From NCBI GenBank assembly GCA_029782215.1, contig JAKOVD010000209.1:27099-91098 (forward strand): DNA of 64,000 nt, given 5' to 3'. This document shows, piece after piece, positions 18,034 to 26,487 of the stretch (positions are counted from its first letter, which is position 1; each line of letters opens with the position of its first letter). Both the position numbers and the translations under genes were made by a program. The notes beneath the pieces were generated by a model, which did no database searches, was not told the DNA's origin, and saw only the letters and a list, made by a program, of their open reading frames with translations. Origin of the DNA: Chloroflexota bacterium. GTDB taxonomy: Bacteria > Chloroflexota > Anaerolineae > J102.

Positions 18034-19566
18034 TCACGGCGCGGGAAGGGGCGCCGGGGTTGCATCGGCTTTCGGGCCGGACTGCTTGCCGCCGCTGAGA
18101 ATCCACTTTTCGTAGATCGGCTGCGGGTCGATGCCACCCACCTCCTTCACCACGGCCAGGAAATCAGAAGGCAGGGGCGTGCGGAAGCGGTAGCGGTCGA
18201 TATAGGCGCGCAGAACTTCCAGGTACTTGTCATGGCCGAGGGCGTGGTAGAGCGCATCAAAAAAGAGCGCGGACTTGGCGTAGACCAGGATCTCGTAGTT
18301 GGTGCCATCGAAGGCCGTCACGGTTTGTCCGGGGGGCGCGTCGTAGCCGTTCTTGACGGCCCAATTCACCGGCACCTGCCAGCGCAGCGAACTCATGCGT
18401 TCGGCGGCGCCAGGACCATGAAGCGTCTCCATGAACAACATGCTGCTGTGCTCGGCCAGGCCTTCGTCCAGCCAGGGGTAGCGGAAAGGGTCGGAGTTGA
18501 CCAGGGCATACCACCACTGGTGCGCCACCTCATGAGCGACAAGCACCTCCTGGCTGCCGCGTTGGTCGCGATAAGTGTCGATGCCGATGTAGTTCAGGTC
18601 GGGATACTCCATGCCCAGGTAGCGGGTCGGAGACTCGACGATGTCAAGCTTGGTGTAGGGATACGGCGTGAGCAGGCGGTTGTAGACGCGCAGGGCGGCG
18701 GCAGCATCGGCGAGGGCCGAGCGACCGGCGCCGGCATCCTGGGGCAGAAAGTAGCTGTTGACGTGAATCCCGTCCACGTCCAGGCTGGCTTTCTGGAACT
18801 TGTCGCTCACTGTCATGGTCCACTCGGGTCCGGGCCCGGCCACCAACACGTGCTGCACGGTATTGGAAATGCTCTGGGTCTGTGTTATTTCGACGCCCGA
18901 AGCCACCAGAGTGATACCGCTTGGCACCGTGGCCGTGATGGCAAAGAAGGCAGGATCGGCAATGGCGATGTCACCGTGCGGGGGCGGCACGTCGAGACGC
19001 CAGGGGGTGGCCGGGTCGCCGGTTTGGGCCGCCAGGATGGGATAACTGTAGGGCAGGTTGAGAATGCCCTCGCTGGCGCCAAACAGGACGTACCCCGATC
19101 GGTCCGGCGCCTCCACGTGGTAGGTGATCTCAAGGCCCGTCGATGCGCCCGGCGGCAGGGGCTCGCTCAGCGTGATCCGGGCAGTGGTGTTGTTGTCCTG
19201 GTAGGCAAACCCAGCGGCGTAGTTGCCCGGCAGGGTGCTGACGCCGGTCAACTGCATCGTGCCCTGGAGTTGTGGCAGGTTAGGGTAGAGCCGGACGTAG
19301 AGGTCGTTCATGGGCCGGCCGCTGCGATTCTTCAGGTGGATGCGGGCCACGCCGTCGACCCTGCGCTCGCCCGGGTTGACGCGCAGATCGATGTCGTAGC
19401 GCGGGGCGGCGGCGACGTCGAAGTCGGGTGGAAGGGCATCTGCCCGGAAGGCCGGACGGTAGCGCGCCAGCGGGTCCGGGGGCGGGGCGGAGCGACAAGC
19501 CGCCAGCAGCGCCGCCAACCCGATCACCGCACTCAAAAAGGCCAAGAACCGGGGGAATTGGTTCAT
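18034..19566 (-). CDS. M1-family zinc metallopeptidase, lipoprotein
   Basis: 510 aa. Lipoprotein signal with lipobox LAAC (Cys24). An N-terminal beta domain is followed by the exopeptidase motif as YLGMEYPDL (about 316-324) and the zinc site HEVAHQWW (His345, Glu346, His349) with Glu368 eighteen residues on (WLDEGLAE). It lacks the C-terminal helical domain of full aminopeptidase N, as usual for short bacterial M1 members. An extracytoplasmic peptidase. Its stop precedes the degV start. Confidence 0.92.
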   Translation of the reverse strand: MNQFPRFLAFLSAVIGLAALLAACRSAPPPDPLARYRPAFRADALPPDFDVAAAPRYDIDLRVNPGERRVDGVARIHLKNRSGRPMNDLYVRLYPNLPQLQGTMQLTGVSTLPGNYAAGFAYQDNNTTARITLSEPLPPGASTGLEITYHVEAPDRSGYVLFGASEGILNLPYSYPILAAQTGDPATPWRLDVPPPHGDIAIADPAFFAITATVPSGITLVASGVEITQTQSISNTVQHVLVAGPGPEWTMTVSDKFQKASLDVDGIHVNSYFLPQDAGAGRSALADAAAALRVYNRLLTPYPYTKLDIVESPTRYLGMEYPDLNYIGIDTYRDQRGSQEVLVAHEVAHQWWYALVNSDPFRYPWLDEGLAEHSSMLFMETLHGPGAAERMSSLRWQVPVNWAVKNGYDAPPGQTVTAFDGTNYEILVYAKSALFFDALYHALGHDKYLEVLRAYIDRYRFRTPLPSDFLAVVKEVGGIDPQPIYEKWILSGGKQSGPKADATPAPLPAP

Positions 19567-19600
19567 TTTCGGTCACCAGAGCAAGCAATAGCGGTAGAGC

Positions 19601-19629
19601 TGGCAAAGCAACGCTAGCTTCGCTATAAT
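19601..19629 (+). promoter_or_regulatory. Promoter with perfect TATAAT for the phosphoesterase gene
   Basis: TATAAT at 19624-19629. The -35 position, 17 bases upstream, holds TGGCAA (weak). The start site would be near 19636, in the divergent gap between the M1 peptidase and phosphoesterase genes. Confidence 0.5.
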
Positions 19630-19676
19630 CGACATTCTTCATTATGCCATAGTCCTGCGAATTCAGGAGATGAGGT

Positions 19677-21101
19677 GTGTCTCGCAAAGCCAAGATCGTC
19701 ATTAGCGACACCCATATCGGCGCCGGCGGCGTTGCCTTGGGCAACAAGCTGGAGGACTTCATCTCGGATGTTGAGTTCGTCGTTTGGGTGCACGACCTGA
19801 TCCTGGAATCGAACCGCGACGGCATCGAGATGGAGCTGATCATCAACGGGGACTGGATCGAGTTCCTGCAGGTGCCGGCGGTCGATGGGTTCGATCCGAG
19901 CGTCCCCTACGGCGCCGCCACCTACAACGGCGTCACGGAGCAGGAGGCGCTGAAGCGCCTGGAGATCGTCTACGAACGGCATCCGGGCGTCTTGATGGCG
20001 CTGGCAGCGTTTCTGAATCCTGGTCCGCCGCAGCGCAGCCTGACCATCCTGTACGGCAACCACGATCCCGAGCTGGCGTATCCCGCCGTGCAGGCGCGCC
20101 TGCAAGAAATGTTGGGCGCCGTGGCCGAAAAGGCGCCCCTGGCAGCCATCGGCGCGAGAACCTATCTCAAGGACGGCGTCTACATCGAGCATGGCAACGC
20201 CTACACGGAATCGGTCGACCAGTTCCAGAACCCGGACCATCCCTTCGATCCCGGCAACCCCAGCCGGGTCGAGCATCCCTGGGGGTCGCGCTTCGTCACG
20301 AACTTCTTCAACAAGGTCGAATGGGAACGCTCCTGGATTGACGGCGTCCATCCCGTCACCGCTCTGATCTTCTATGCCCTTGCCTTCGACCCCGCCCTGG
20401 CGCTGCGTCTGCTGGAGCAGTTCCTGGCGGCGGCGCCCGACCTTTTGCTCAAGCCCTCCTCCCCTGAGCCGGGGCAGCCCAGCGCCAGCGAGCAGCTTCT
20501 GACCCAGCTTGGGGATCCGGTCCAGGCTGAGGCGATGGCGCAGCGGCTGCAAAGCGACCCGACCTACGCCGCCCAACTGGCGGGCCAGGTCGAGCGGGCC
20601 TTCAGCGAGAAGGGCGCGGCGCCCGAGCAGCCGCCCGACCTGGCCGGCGGTCCCGACAGCGCCACGCCGGTGGAGCGCGGGCAGGCGATCACCGAATATT
20701 ACTGGCACGCCCTCGAGGAGCAGGCGGCGGTCGTCGCCGGGAAGACGGCTGCCCGTGTGGTCCTCTTTGGCCACATCCACGTGCGCGTGGACCTGGCTCT
20801 GGCGGACGGAGCCCGTTACCTCAATACCGGCACCTGGATCTGGGGCATGGACTTCCGCGAGGCGCCCGACAACGTCTGGCAGGACCTGTTCGCACACCCG
20901 GAGAAATACAGCCAGAAGCGGGACCTGACCTTCGCTCGCATCGACCACGATGAGGCGGGCGCCATCACCCAGGTGAAGCTGGATCGGGTCGGGGCGCCGC
21001 CTACGCCTCCCCCTCCACCCCCCGATCCGCAGCCTGAGCCCGGCCTCTGGGCGCGGCTGCTGCTGGGCGTGCGCGCCTTCTTCCGCCGGCTGTTCGGGTA
21101 G
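19677..21101 (+). CDS. Calcineurin-like metallophosphoesterase
   Basis: 474 aa. The GTG start at 19677 has a good ribosome site (AGGAGATGAG). Metal-site motifs in order are SDTHIG near residue 10, NGDWIEF near 60, YGNHDPE near 125, and FGHIHVRV near 365. A long helical insert lies between motifs 3 and 5 (about 200-345). The C-terminus is a Pro-rich spacer plus a basic amphipathic tail (LWARLLLGVRAFFRRLFG) that may lie on the membrane. The substrate is not evident. The transporter gene follows after 7 bases. Confidence 0.88.
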   Translation: MSRKAKIVISDTHIGAGGVALGNKLEDFISDVEFVVWVHDLILESNRDGIEMELIINGDWIEFLQVPAVDGFDPSVPYGAATYNGVTEQEALKRLEIVYERHPGVLMALAAFLNPGPPQRSLTILYGNHDPELAYPAVQARLQEMLGAVAEKAPLAAIGARTYLKDGVYIEHGNAYTESVDQFQNPDHPFDPGNPSRVEHPWGSRFVTNFFNKVEWERSWIDGVHPVTALIFYALAFDPALALRLLEQFLAAAPDLLLKPSSPEPGQPSASEQLLTQLGDPVQAEAMAQRLQSDPTYAAQLAGQVERAFSEKGAAPEQPPDLAGGPDSATPVERGQAITEYYWHALEEQAAVVAGKTAARVVLFGHIHVRVDLALADGARYLNTGTWIWGMDFREAPDNVWQDLFAHPEKYSQKRDLTFARIDHDEAGAITQVKLDRVGAPPTPPPPPPDPQPEPGLWARLLLGVRAFFRRLFG

Positions 21102-21108
21102 GCGTCCC

Positions 21109-21885
21109 GTGCACCGTTCCTACCGCTACTTCAACATCGTCATGGCCCTGTTCGTGACGGTGTTGCTGGTCAGCAACCTCGCCAGCGCCGCCAAGCTCAT
21201 CGACCTGGGGGTGTCGGTCTTTGGGCTGCGCCTGGCGTTTGACGGGGGGACCGTTCTGTTTCCGCTGGCCTACATCTTCGGCGACATCCTGACCGAGGTC
21301 TATGGCTACAGCCGCAGCCGCCGTGTCATCTGGACAGGCTTCGTTTGCGCCCTGCTCATGTCGTCGCTGTTCTGGTTCCTGGCGCGCCTTCCCGGCGACC
21401 CAGCCTGGGGCCAGTATGTCTACGAGAACATGTCCGCCACCGTCCCCGGCATCCCACAGCCTTCCGATCCGGCGGTCTTTGGACAGGCGGCCTATGACGC
21501 CATCCTGGGCGGGGTCAGCACATTCGCCATCGTCATTGCCAGCCTGATGGCCTATTTTGCCGGGGAGTTCACCAATTCCTTCGTGTTGGCCAAGATGAAG
21601 GTGGCGACGGAGGGGCGCTGGCTCTGGACTCGGACCATCGGTTCCACCCTGGTGGGAGAGGGCGTCGACACGGTCATCTTTGTGGGGGTGGCGACGTTGT
21701 TGGGGGTGTTCCCGGCCGCCATTGCCGGTGGTCTCATGGTCGCCAACTATGTCTTCAAGGTCAGCGTTGAGGTCCTGTTTACGCCTTTGACCTACGTGAT
21801 CGTCAACTTCCTGAAGCGGGCAGAGCGCGAAGACTACTACGATCGCGACACGGACTTCAACCCCTTCCACATTGACGAGCCGTAG
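21109..21885 (+). CDS. yhhQ: Queuosine precursor transporter (YhhQ/VUT family)
   Basis: 258 aa with six or seven membrane helices and the family motifs NLASAAKLIDLG, PLAYIFGDILTEVYGYSRSR and TRTIGSTLVGEGVDTVIF. The family takes up preQ0/preQ1 for queuosine tRNA modification. GTG start at 21109, just after the phosphoesterase stop, so probably one transcript. Confidence 0.93.
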   Translation: MHRSYRYFNIVMALFVTVLLVSNLASAAKLIDLGVSVFGLRLAFDGGTVLFPLAYIFGDILTEVYGYSRSRRVIWTGFVCALLMSSLFWFLARLPGDPAWGQYVYENMSATVPGIPQPSDPAVFGQAAYDAILGGVSTFAIVIASLMAYFAGEFTNSFVLAKMKVATEGRWLWTRTIGSTLVGEGVDTVIFVGVATLLGVFPAAIAGGLMVANYVFKVSVEVLFTPLTYVIVNFLKRAEREDYYDRDTDFNPFHIDEP

Positions 21886-21939
21886 GCGCACATCCGGCGA
21901 GCTCACCCCGGGTAGGGAGTACGGACACAAATAGGAGAG

Positions 21940-22005
21940 AACACGAATCGTAGTGACGACTTCAGTCGTTCTCCCGCTTACGTAGCGGCTCAAGTCGTCA
22001 TGACA
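21940..22005. repeat. Inverted repeat in the yhhQ-yhfC gap
   Basis: TGACGACTT and AAGTCGTCA (9 bases each) flank about 35 bases. Similar arms (ACTTCAGTCGT) lie inside. The gap of about 200 bases has no gene. The repeat may be an intergenic mobile remnant or a terminator for yhhQ, although no T-run follows. Confidence 0.45.
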
Positions 22006-22026
22006 GGTGGCTGGCTCTGTATTGTG

Positions 22027-22035
22027 TGATACAAT
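22027..22035 (+). promoter_or_regulatory. Extended -10 promoter for the YhfC-type gene
   Basis: TG-A-TACAAT: an extended -10 element with its hexamer at 22030-22035. No clear -35. It lies 54 bases before the ATG at 22089. Confidence 0.45.
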
Positions 22036-22088
22036 GATCGGGTTTGTGAAAGCATTCCCGTATCGGGCGCATCTCGACGGTTCCCACC

Positions 22089-22892
22089 ATGCTCTATATT
22101 ACCTATGCTCTGAACAGCCTGCTGATGATCGCCATGGCCCTGCTCCTGGGCTGGTTTCTGGCCGCGAGGCTGGGCCAACCGTGGCGGTTCTACATCGCCG
22201 GCGCCATCACGTTCATCCTGGCGCAGCTCTTCCACATCCCTCTGGTCGCAGGGCTCACCCTTGCCTTTCGCCAGGGGCTGCTGCCGCAGCCACCGCCGCA
22301 ATGGCAGGCGCTTTTCAACGCCATTCTGCTCGGGCTGCTGGCGGGACTCTGCGAGGAGCTGGCCCGCTATTTTATCCTCAAGTATTCGCTGAAGGATGCC
22401 CGGTCCTGGGGGGCAGCCCTGATGTACGGCGCCGGGCACGGAGGCATCGAGGCCATCCTCCTGGGCATCGTGACGTTGATCGCCTACATCAACATGGTGA
22501 TGATGGCCCAGAATCCGGCGGCGCTGGCCGCGCTGCCCGCCGAGCAGGCCCAGGTCATTCAGACGCAGTTGGCGGCTTACTGGTCGGCGTCCTGGCCGCT
22601 GACGCTTCTCGGCGCCCTGGAACGGTCCTTTGCGCTGTGCATCCAGCTCAGTCTGGCCGTCCTGGTCATGCAGGTCTTCCTGCGCGGCAAGCTCATCTGG
22701 CTGGCGATCGCCATCCTCTGGCACACGATCGTCGATGCCACGGCGGTGTTGGCGCTGCCGAAGCTGGGGCCGGCGGGTACAGAGGTGTTGGTGGCTGTCA
22801 CGGCCCTGATCAGCCTCGGCATCATCTTTGCCCTGCGCACGCCCGATGAGCCGGCGCCAGCGCCCGAACCGGGCCTGCCGGCCACACCGTAA
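22089..22892 (+). CDS. YhfC-family membrane protein (CPBP-like protease fold)
   Basis: 267 aa, about eight membrane helices. LLAGLCEELARYFILKY and MYGAGHGGIEAILLG carry the Glu-Glu and His-x-x-x-Glu residues that define YhfC proteins, distant relatives of CAAX/CPBP intramembrane proteases. LAIAILWHTIVDATAVL provides a third conserved His/Asp set. The ABC transporter ATPase starts 14 bases later. Co-transcription suggests the protein may work with that exporter (inference). Confidence 0.85.
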   Translation: MLYITYALNSLLMIAMALLLGWFLAARLGQPWRFYIAGAITFILAQLFHIPLVAGLTLAFRQGLLPQPPPQWQALFNAILLGLLAGLCEELARYFILKYSLKDARSWGAALMYGAGHGGIEAILLGIVTLIAYINMVMMAQNPAALAALPAEQAQVIQTQLAAYWSASWPLTLLGALERSFALCIQLSLAVLVMQVFLRGKLIWLAIAILWHTIVDATAVLALPKLGPAGTEVLVAVTALISLGIIFALRTPDEPAPAPEPGLPATP

Positions 22893-22906
22893 CGCTTGAC
22901 CGGTCC

Positions 22907-23833
22907 ATGATCCACACCTCCGATCTGACGCGCACCTTTGTCCAGCGGGACGGCGGCGCTCTGACCGCGGTCGACCATCTGAGCATCGACGTGGCGCCGG
23001 GAGAGGTCTTTGGCTTCCTGGGGCCCAACGGCGCCGGCAAGACGACGACGATCCGCATGCTTGCCTGCCTGATCGCCCCGACGAGCGGGGAGGCGATGGT
23101 CAATGGGCTGGTGGTGGGCCGCGACAACGCCGCCATTCGCCGCGGCGTCGGCGTGCTCACCGAGGCGCCGGGCATGTACGACCGCCTAAGCGCCGCCGCC
23201 AACCTGGACTTCTTTGCCCGGCTTTACGGCGTCGACAACCCGCCAGGGCAGGTGGAGAAGTATCTGCGGATGCTGGGACTGTGGGAGCGGCGCCTGGATG
23301 AGGTGGGCAGCTTCTCCAAGGGCATGCGCCAGAAGCTGGCCCTGGCCCGCGCCCTGCTCCACGAGCCGAAGCTGGTCTTCCTGGATGAGCCGACGGCAGG
23401 GCTTGACCCCGAGGCCGCCTACCTGGTGCGTGAGTTCATCGGTGAGATCCAGGCGCAGGGGCGCACGGTGTTCCTGTGCACCCACAACCTGGACGAAGCC
23501 GAACGCCTGTGCAGCCATGTGGCCGTGTTCAAGTCGCGGCTGCTGGTGGTGGACACGCCCACCAACCTGCGACAGCGCCTGTTCGGCCGCGAGATCGTCT
23601 TCCATCTGCGGGCGCTGCCGCCGGGCCTGGTGGAGGCTGTGGAGGCCCTGCCTTACGTGGAGGGCGTTGAAGCCGTCGACAGCAAGCTGGTGGTGCGGGT
23701 GGCCGACCCCGATGCCCACAACCCCGACATCGTGCGCACGCTCGTGGCTGCCGGCGCCGACGTGCAGTTCGTCGGCGAGCTGCGGCATTCGCTGGAAGAC
23801 GTGTACTTGCAGCTCATGCGCGAAAAGAGCTGA
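22907..23833 (+). CDS. ABC transporter ATP-binding protein
   Basis: 308 aa. Walker A GPNGAGKTT near residue 40, signature FSKGMRQKLALARALLHEP, and Walker B LVFLDEPTAGLDP. The C-terminal 90-residue extension is typical of ABC-2 exporter ATPases (DrrA/NatA type). The natural partner is the permease at 24884, now separated by about 1 kb of toxin-antitoxin and methylase-remnant DNA. Confidence 0.95.
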   Translation: MIHTSDLTRTFVQRDGGALTAVDHLSIDVAPGEVFGFLGPNGAGKTTTIRMLACLIAPTSGEAMVNGLVVGRDNAAIRRGVGVLTEAPGMYDRLSAAANLDFFARLYGVDNPPGQVEKYLRMLGLWERRLDEVGSFSKGMRQKLALARALLHEPKLVFLDEPTAGLDPEAAYLVREFIGEIQAQGRTVFLCTHNLDEAERLCSHVAVFKSRLLVVDTPTNLRQRLFGREIVFHLRALPPGLVEAVEALPYVEGVEAVDSKLVVRVADPDAHNPDIVRTLVAAGADVQFVGELRHSLEDVYLQLMREKS

Positions 23834-23879
23834 GCCACTGCCAAGGAATCAGTTTGGGTCCGCTGCGCAGAACACCCCA

Positions 23880-23908
23880 TTGACGGCATCGGCGTCTGGA
23901 CTTAGACT
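23880..23908 (+). promoter_or_regulatory. Toxin-antitoxin promoter
   Basis: TTGACG (23880-23885), a 17-base spacer, then TAGACT (23903-23908). Predicted start near 23915, inside the palindrome at 23912-23926. A second TAGACT lies at 23927-23932. Confidence 0.6.
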
Positions 23909-23911
23909 AAT

Positions 23912-23926
23912 TGCAGAATATCTGCA
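23912..23926. promoter_or_regulatory. Candidate autoregulatory operator of the antitoxin
   Basis: TGCAGA-ATA-TCTGCA, a perfect 6-base inverted repeat, flanked on both sides by TAGACT direct repeats. It covers the predicted transcription start. AbrB-fold antitoxins commonly repress their own operon from such palindromes. The assignment is inference. Confidence 0.5.
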
Positions 23927-23956
23927 TAGACTGAAAAGCTGAGGATGTGACCGATC

Positions 23957-24235
23957 ATGGAAGCAACGATTCAGGTCCGACAGCGCGGCACGCTGACTTT
24001 GCCCGCCGAGCTGCGCGACAAGTACAACATCGAGCCGGGCGATACGTTTCGCCTGGTCGATCTCGACGGCATCCTCGTCCTGACCCCTATGGTGCCGATG
24101 GTGCCGGAACTGGCGCGCGAGATCGAGCGCGCCCGCATCGAAGCTGGTCTGACGATGGAAGAGCTGCTTGCCGGCCTGCGGGAGCAGCGCGAACGCTACC
24201 ACGCCGAGCATTATGGCGAAGCTGCGTCCGCCTAA
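23957..24235 (+). CDS. AbrB/MazE-fold antitoxin
   Basis: 92 aa. The N-terminal 45 residues are a SpoVT/AbrB DNA-binding swapped hairpin (VRQRGTLTLPAELRDKYNIEPGDTFRLVDLDG). The C-terminal half is a charged helix that would wrap the toxin. It overlaps the PIN toxin start by 23 bases. Confidence 0.85.
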   Translation: MEATIQVRQRGTLTLPAELRDKYNIEPGDTFRLVDLDGILVLTPMVPMVPELAREIERARIEAGLTMEELLAGLREQRERYHAEHYGEAASA

Positions 24236-24722
24236 ACCGCGCGGCTACCGGCCCCAGCCGCCGGAACGCGTTTACCGGCCCCGGGTCTTCATTGACGCCG
24301 ATGTCCTCTTTGCCGGAGCAGTCGGGCCCTCCGAACAGGGCGCCAGCCTGGTCACGCTGCGCCTGGCCGAGATCACGCTGATCGACGCCATGACTTCGCA
24401 GCAGGCCATTGTCGAGGCGGAGCGCAACCTGAGGGACAAGCTGCCGATGGCGCTGCCGGCCTTCCGGCTTATCGTCAGCCGCTGCCTGCAGGTCGTGCCC
24501 GATCCGGCGCCTGCCGACCTGGTCGAAAGCGCGGGCCTGGCCGACCCCAAGGACCTGCCCCTGCTTGTCGCGGCGCTGCGGGAACAGTGCACCTTCCTGG
24601 TGACTTTCAATCAGCGCCACTTTGAGCCCGGGCATCCCGACATCACCGTCCTTCGTCCCGGCGATTTTGTGCTAAGGGTGCGTGACCAACTCGCCCGCCT
24701 GCAACCGGCGGAGCAGCCATGA
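24213..24722 (+). CDS. PIN-domain toxin (putative RNase)
   Basis: 169 aa from the ATG at 24213, which overlaps the antitoxin end. PIN-fold acidic residues are visible: FIDADVLFAG, VEAERNL, DPKDLPLLVAAL and the fourth-strand LVTFNQRHF. A basic Pro-rich leader (about 25 aa) precedes the domain. PIN toxins cut tRNA or mRNA with Mg. The stop overlaps the ATG of a decayed methylase start (ATGA). Confidence 0.82.
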   Translation: MAKLRPPKPRGYRPQPPERVYRPRVFIDADVLFAGAVGPSEQGASLVTLRLAEITLIDAMTSQQAIVEAERNLRDKLPMALPAFRLIVSRCLQVVPDPAPADLVESAGLADPKDLPLLVAALREQCTFLVTFNQRHFEPGHPDITVLRPGDFVLRVRDQLARLQPAEQP

Positions 24723-24847
24723 CCCCAACCTACCCCAAACGCCTCATCGAAGTCGACCTGCCTATCCGGTGCATCTCGGCCCATGCGTGGCGCGAGAAGT
24801 CCATCCGCTACGGTCACATCAGTACGCACCACATCTGCCGCGGTTAG
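24719..24847 (+). pseudogene. Truncated start of a DUF1156 DNA methyltransferase gene
   Basis: 42 codons, from an ATG overlapping the PIN stop to TAG. RLIEVDLPIRCISAHAWREK followed by SIRYGHISTHHI closely matches the invariant N-terminus of the 900-1000-residue DUF1156 adenine methylases (KLIEV-LP...REKSIRHGHPSTLH-WWARRPLAA). Homology ends after THHIC, where the family has WWARRP, and then a stop follows. It is a scar of a lost methylase or defence gene, still placed as the third cistron of the toxin-antitoxin operon. Confidence 0.8.
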
Positions 24848-24883
24848 TCTGTGGCCGGGTGGAACCTGTTCGTCTGCGAACCC

Positions 24884-25681
24884 ATGAACGTACTCTCTAT
24901 CAGGACCATCATCCGCAAGGAATGGGCGGAGCTGTATGAGAACACCCTGGTGCTGCTCACGGTGGCCTTCCTGCCGCTGATCTTTGCGGCCCTGCCGCTG
25001 GGCATTCTGTGGTCCACCAGTGGGCTGGACAGCGGCATCCAGGCTAGCACCGAGGCCCTGCCCTCCCAAGTGGCAGGATTATGCGGCGATCTGTCGGCAG
25101 CCGCCTGCACGCAGGTCATTATCGCCAGCCAGTTCATGATTCTGTTCATGATGATTCCGCTCATCATCCCGGCTACCATCGTGCCCTACAGCATCGTCGG
25201 CGAGAAGACCCAACGGACCCTGGAACCCCTGCTGGCGACGCCGGTCTCCACGGCGGACCTCCTGCTGGCCAAGAACCTGGCAACGATCATCCCGGCGCTC
25301 CTGGCGACGTGGGTGACTTTTGGCCTGTATGCTATCGGCGCCCGCCTGCTGATCACGGACCCGGGCGCGCTGGCCCGTCTCTTCGAAGCGCGCTGGTTCC
25401 TCGCCATCTTTGTGGCCGGGCCTTTTCTGGCCTTGTTCGCCAATGTGTTGTCCCTCATGGTTTCAGCCCGCGCCAATGACCCGCGCGTGGCCCAGCAGGT
25501 CACGTCCTTTGTTGTCCTTCCCGTCATTCTGCTCTTCCTGGGCCAGATCGTGGGCTGGATCTACTTCAGCACGGCGTTTGTGCTGGTCATGGCGCTGGTG
25601 GTCGCACTGCTCGACATCGCCCTCAGCCTGCTTGCCGTGCGGGTGTTCGACCGCGAGTCTATCCTCACCCGCTGGAGTTAG
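24884..25681 (+). CDS. ABC-2-type exporter permease
   Basis: 265 aa from the ATG at 24884. An upstream GTG at 24851 is less likely. Six membrane helices with a large first extracytoplasmic loop. IVGEKTQRTLEPLLATPVS is the hallmark cytoplasmic loop of NatB/ABC-2 permeases. It pairs with the ATPase at 22907. The usual short spacing is broken by the toxin-antitoxin block, so expression may now depend on read-through from the toxin operon. Confidence 0.9.
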   Translation: MNVLSIRTIIRKEWAELYENTLVLLTVAFLPLIFAALPLGILWSTSGLDSGIQASTEALPSQVAGLCGDLSAAACTQVIIASQFMILFMMIPLIIPATIVPYSIVGEKTQRTLEPLLATPVSTADLLLAKNLATIIPALLATWVTFGLYAIGARLLITDPGALARLFEARWFLAIFVAGPFLALFANVLSLMVSARANDPRVAQQVTSFVVLPVILLFLGQIVGWIYFSTAFVLVMALVVALLDIALSLLAVRVFDRESILTRWS

Positions 25682-25688
25682 CGCCAGC

Positions 25689-26441
25689 ATGGTCGCGTAT
25701 CGCACGTTGAGGAGATCGCTGCTGGCGGGCGTGGTGCTTGTGCTGCTGGCGGCGCCCCTATGGGCGCAGGGGTCGGAGCTAAAGCTGACGCTGCGCCGGG
25801 ACTGGGGCTACGGTGGTTTTGGCGGCGACATCCAGGGTACGTTCTCCTTCGCGGCCACGGCCCCACCGGACACGGTTGCGGTCGACTTCTACATCGATGA
25901 CCAGTTGGTGGCGACGGACACCCAGGCGCCCTGGCGCTACCAGTTCCAGACGGACGACTACGCTCTGGGCACGCACGTCATGCGGGCAGTGGGCCATACG
26001 GCGGCGGGGGCGACGATGGCATCCAACACGGTCACGAACACTTTCGTGTCGGCAAGTCAGGGCCAGGCGGTCCTGGTTCGCTTTGTGCTTCCCCTGGTGG
26101 GCGTGCTCCTGCTTGCCTTCATCATCGGCACTCTGATCAGCGTCCGGCGCAGCAGAAGGCAGGGCGGCTCCGCCGCAGGTCCCTGGGGCGTTGCTATCTG
26201 TCCCAAGTGCGGCCGACCTTTTGCCATGCATCTTTTCGGCCTGAACCTGGGCACACGCAAGTACGATCGCTGCCCGCACTGCGGCAAGTGGAGTGTGGTC
26301 CGCAGAGCCAGCCAGGCGGAGCTGGCGGCATTGGAGGCCGCCGCAGCGCCGGGGCCGGCGGTGACGCCGGGCCCAGGTCCTGACGATGTCGAAGCACAGC
26401 GGCGCCAGAGACTGGAAGATTCGCGCTTTGAGGATGTTTGA
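25689..26441 (+). CDS. Secreted-domain, single-TM, zinc-ribbon protein
   Basis: 250 aa from the ATG at 25689. Signal peptide (LLAGVVLVLLAAPLWAQG), a 100-residue Ig-like beta domain (VAVDFYIDDQLVATDTQAPWRYQF, like Big/VCBS modules), a TM helix near 133-155, then a cytoplasmic CxxC...CxxC ribbon (CPKCGRPF...CPHCGKW) and a charged tail. It starts 7 bases after the permease, so it probably belongs to the exporter operon. Function unknown. Confidence 0.8.
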   Translation: MVAYRTLRRSLLAGVVLVLLAAPLWAQGSELKLTLRRDWGYGGFGGDIQGTFSFAATAPPDTVAVDFYIDDQLVATDTQAPWRYQFQTDDYALGTHVMRAVGHTAAGATMASNTVTNTFVSASQGQAVLVRFVLPLVGVLLLAFIIGTLISVRRSRRQGGSAAGPWGVAICPKCGRPFAMHLFGLNLGTRKYDRCPHCGKWSVVRRASQAELAALEAAAAPGPAVTPGPGPDDVEAQRRQRLEDSRFEDV

Positions 26442-26487
26442 GGGGCGCCGGCCTGTTGGCGCTTGTGGCTTGAGACGAGGTCATGTT

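Noticed and set aside
18034..18137. Long N-terminal extension of DegV from 18137 or 18065
   Set aside because: It overlaps the M1 peptidase coding end and has unusual composition. The GTG at 17981 gives the standard DegV start and length.
19623..20948. A 441-codon minus-strand frame opposite the phosphoesterase
   Set aside because: The plus frame has all phosphoesterase motifs and a good ribosome site. The opposite frame has none.
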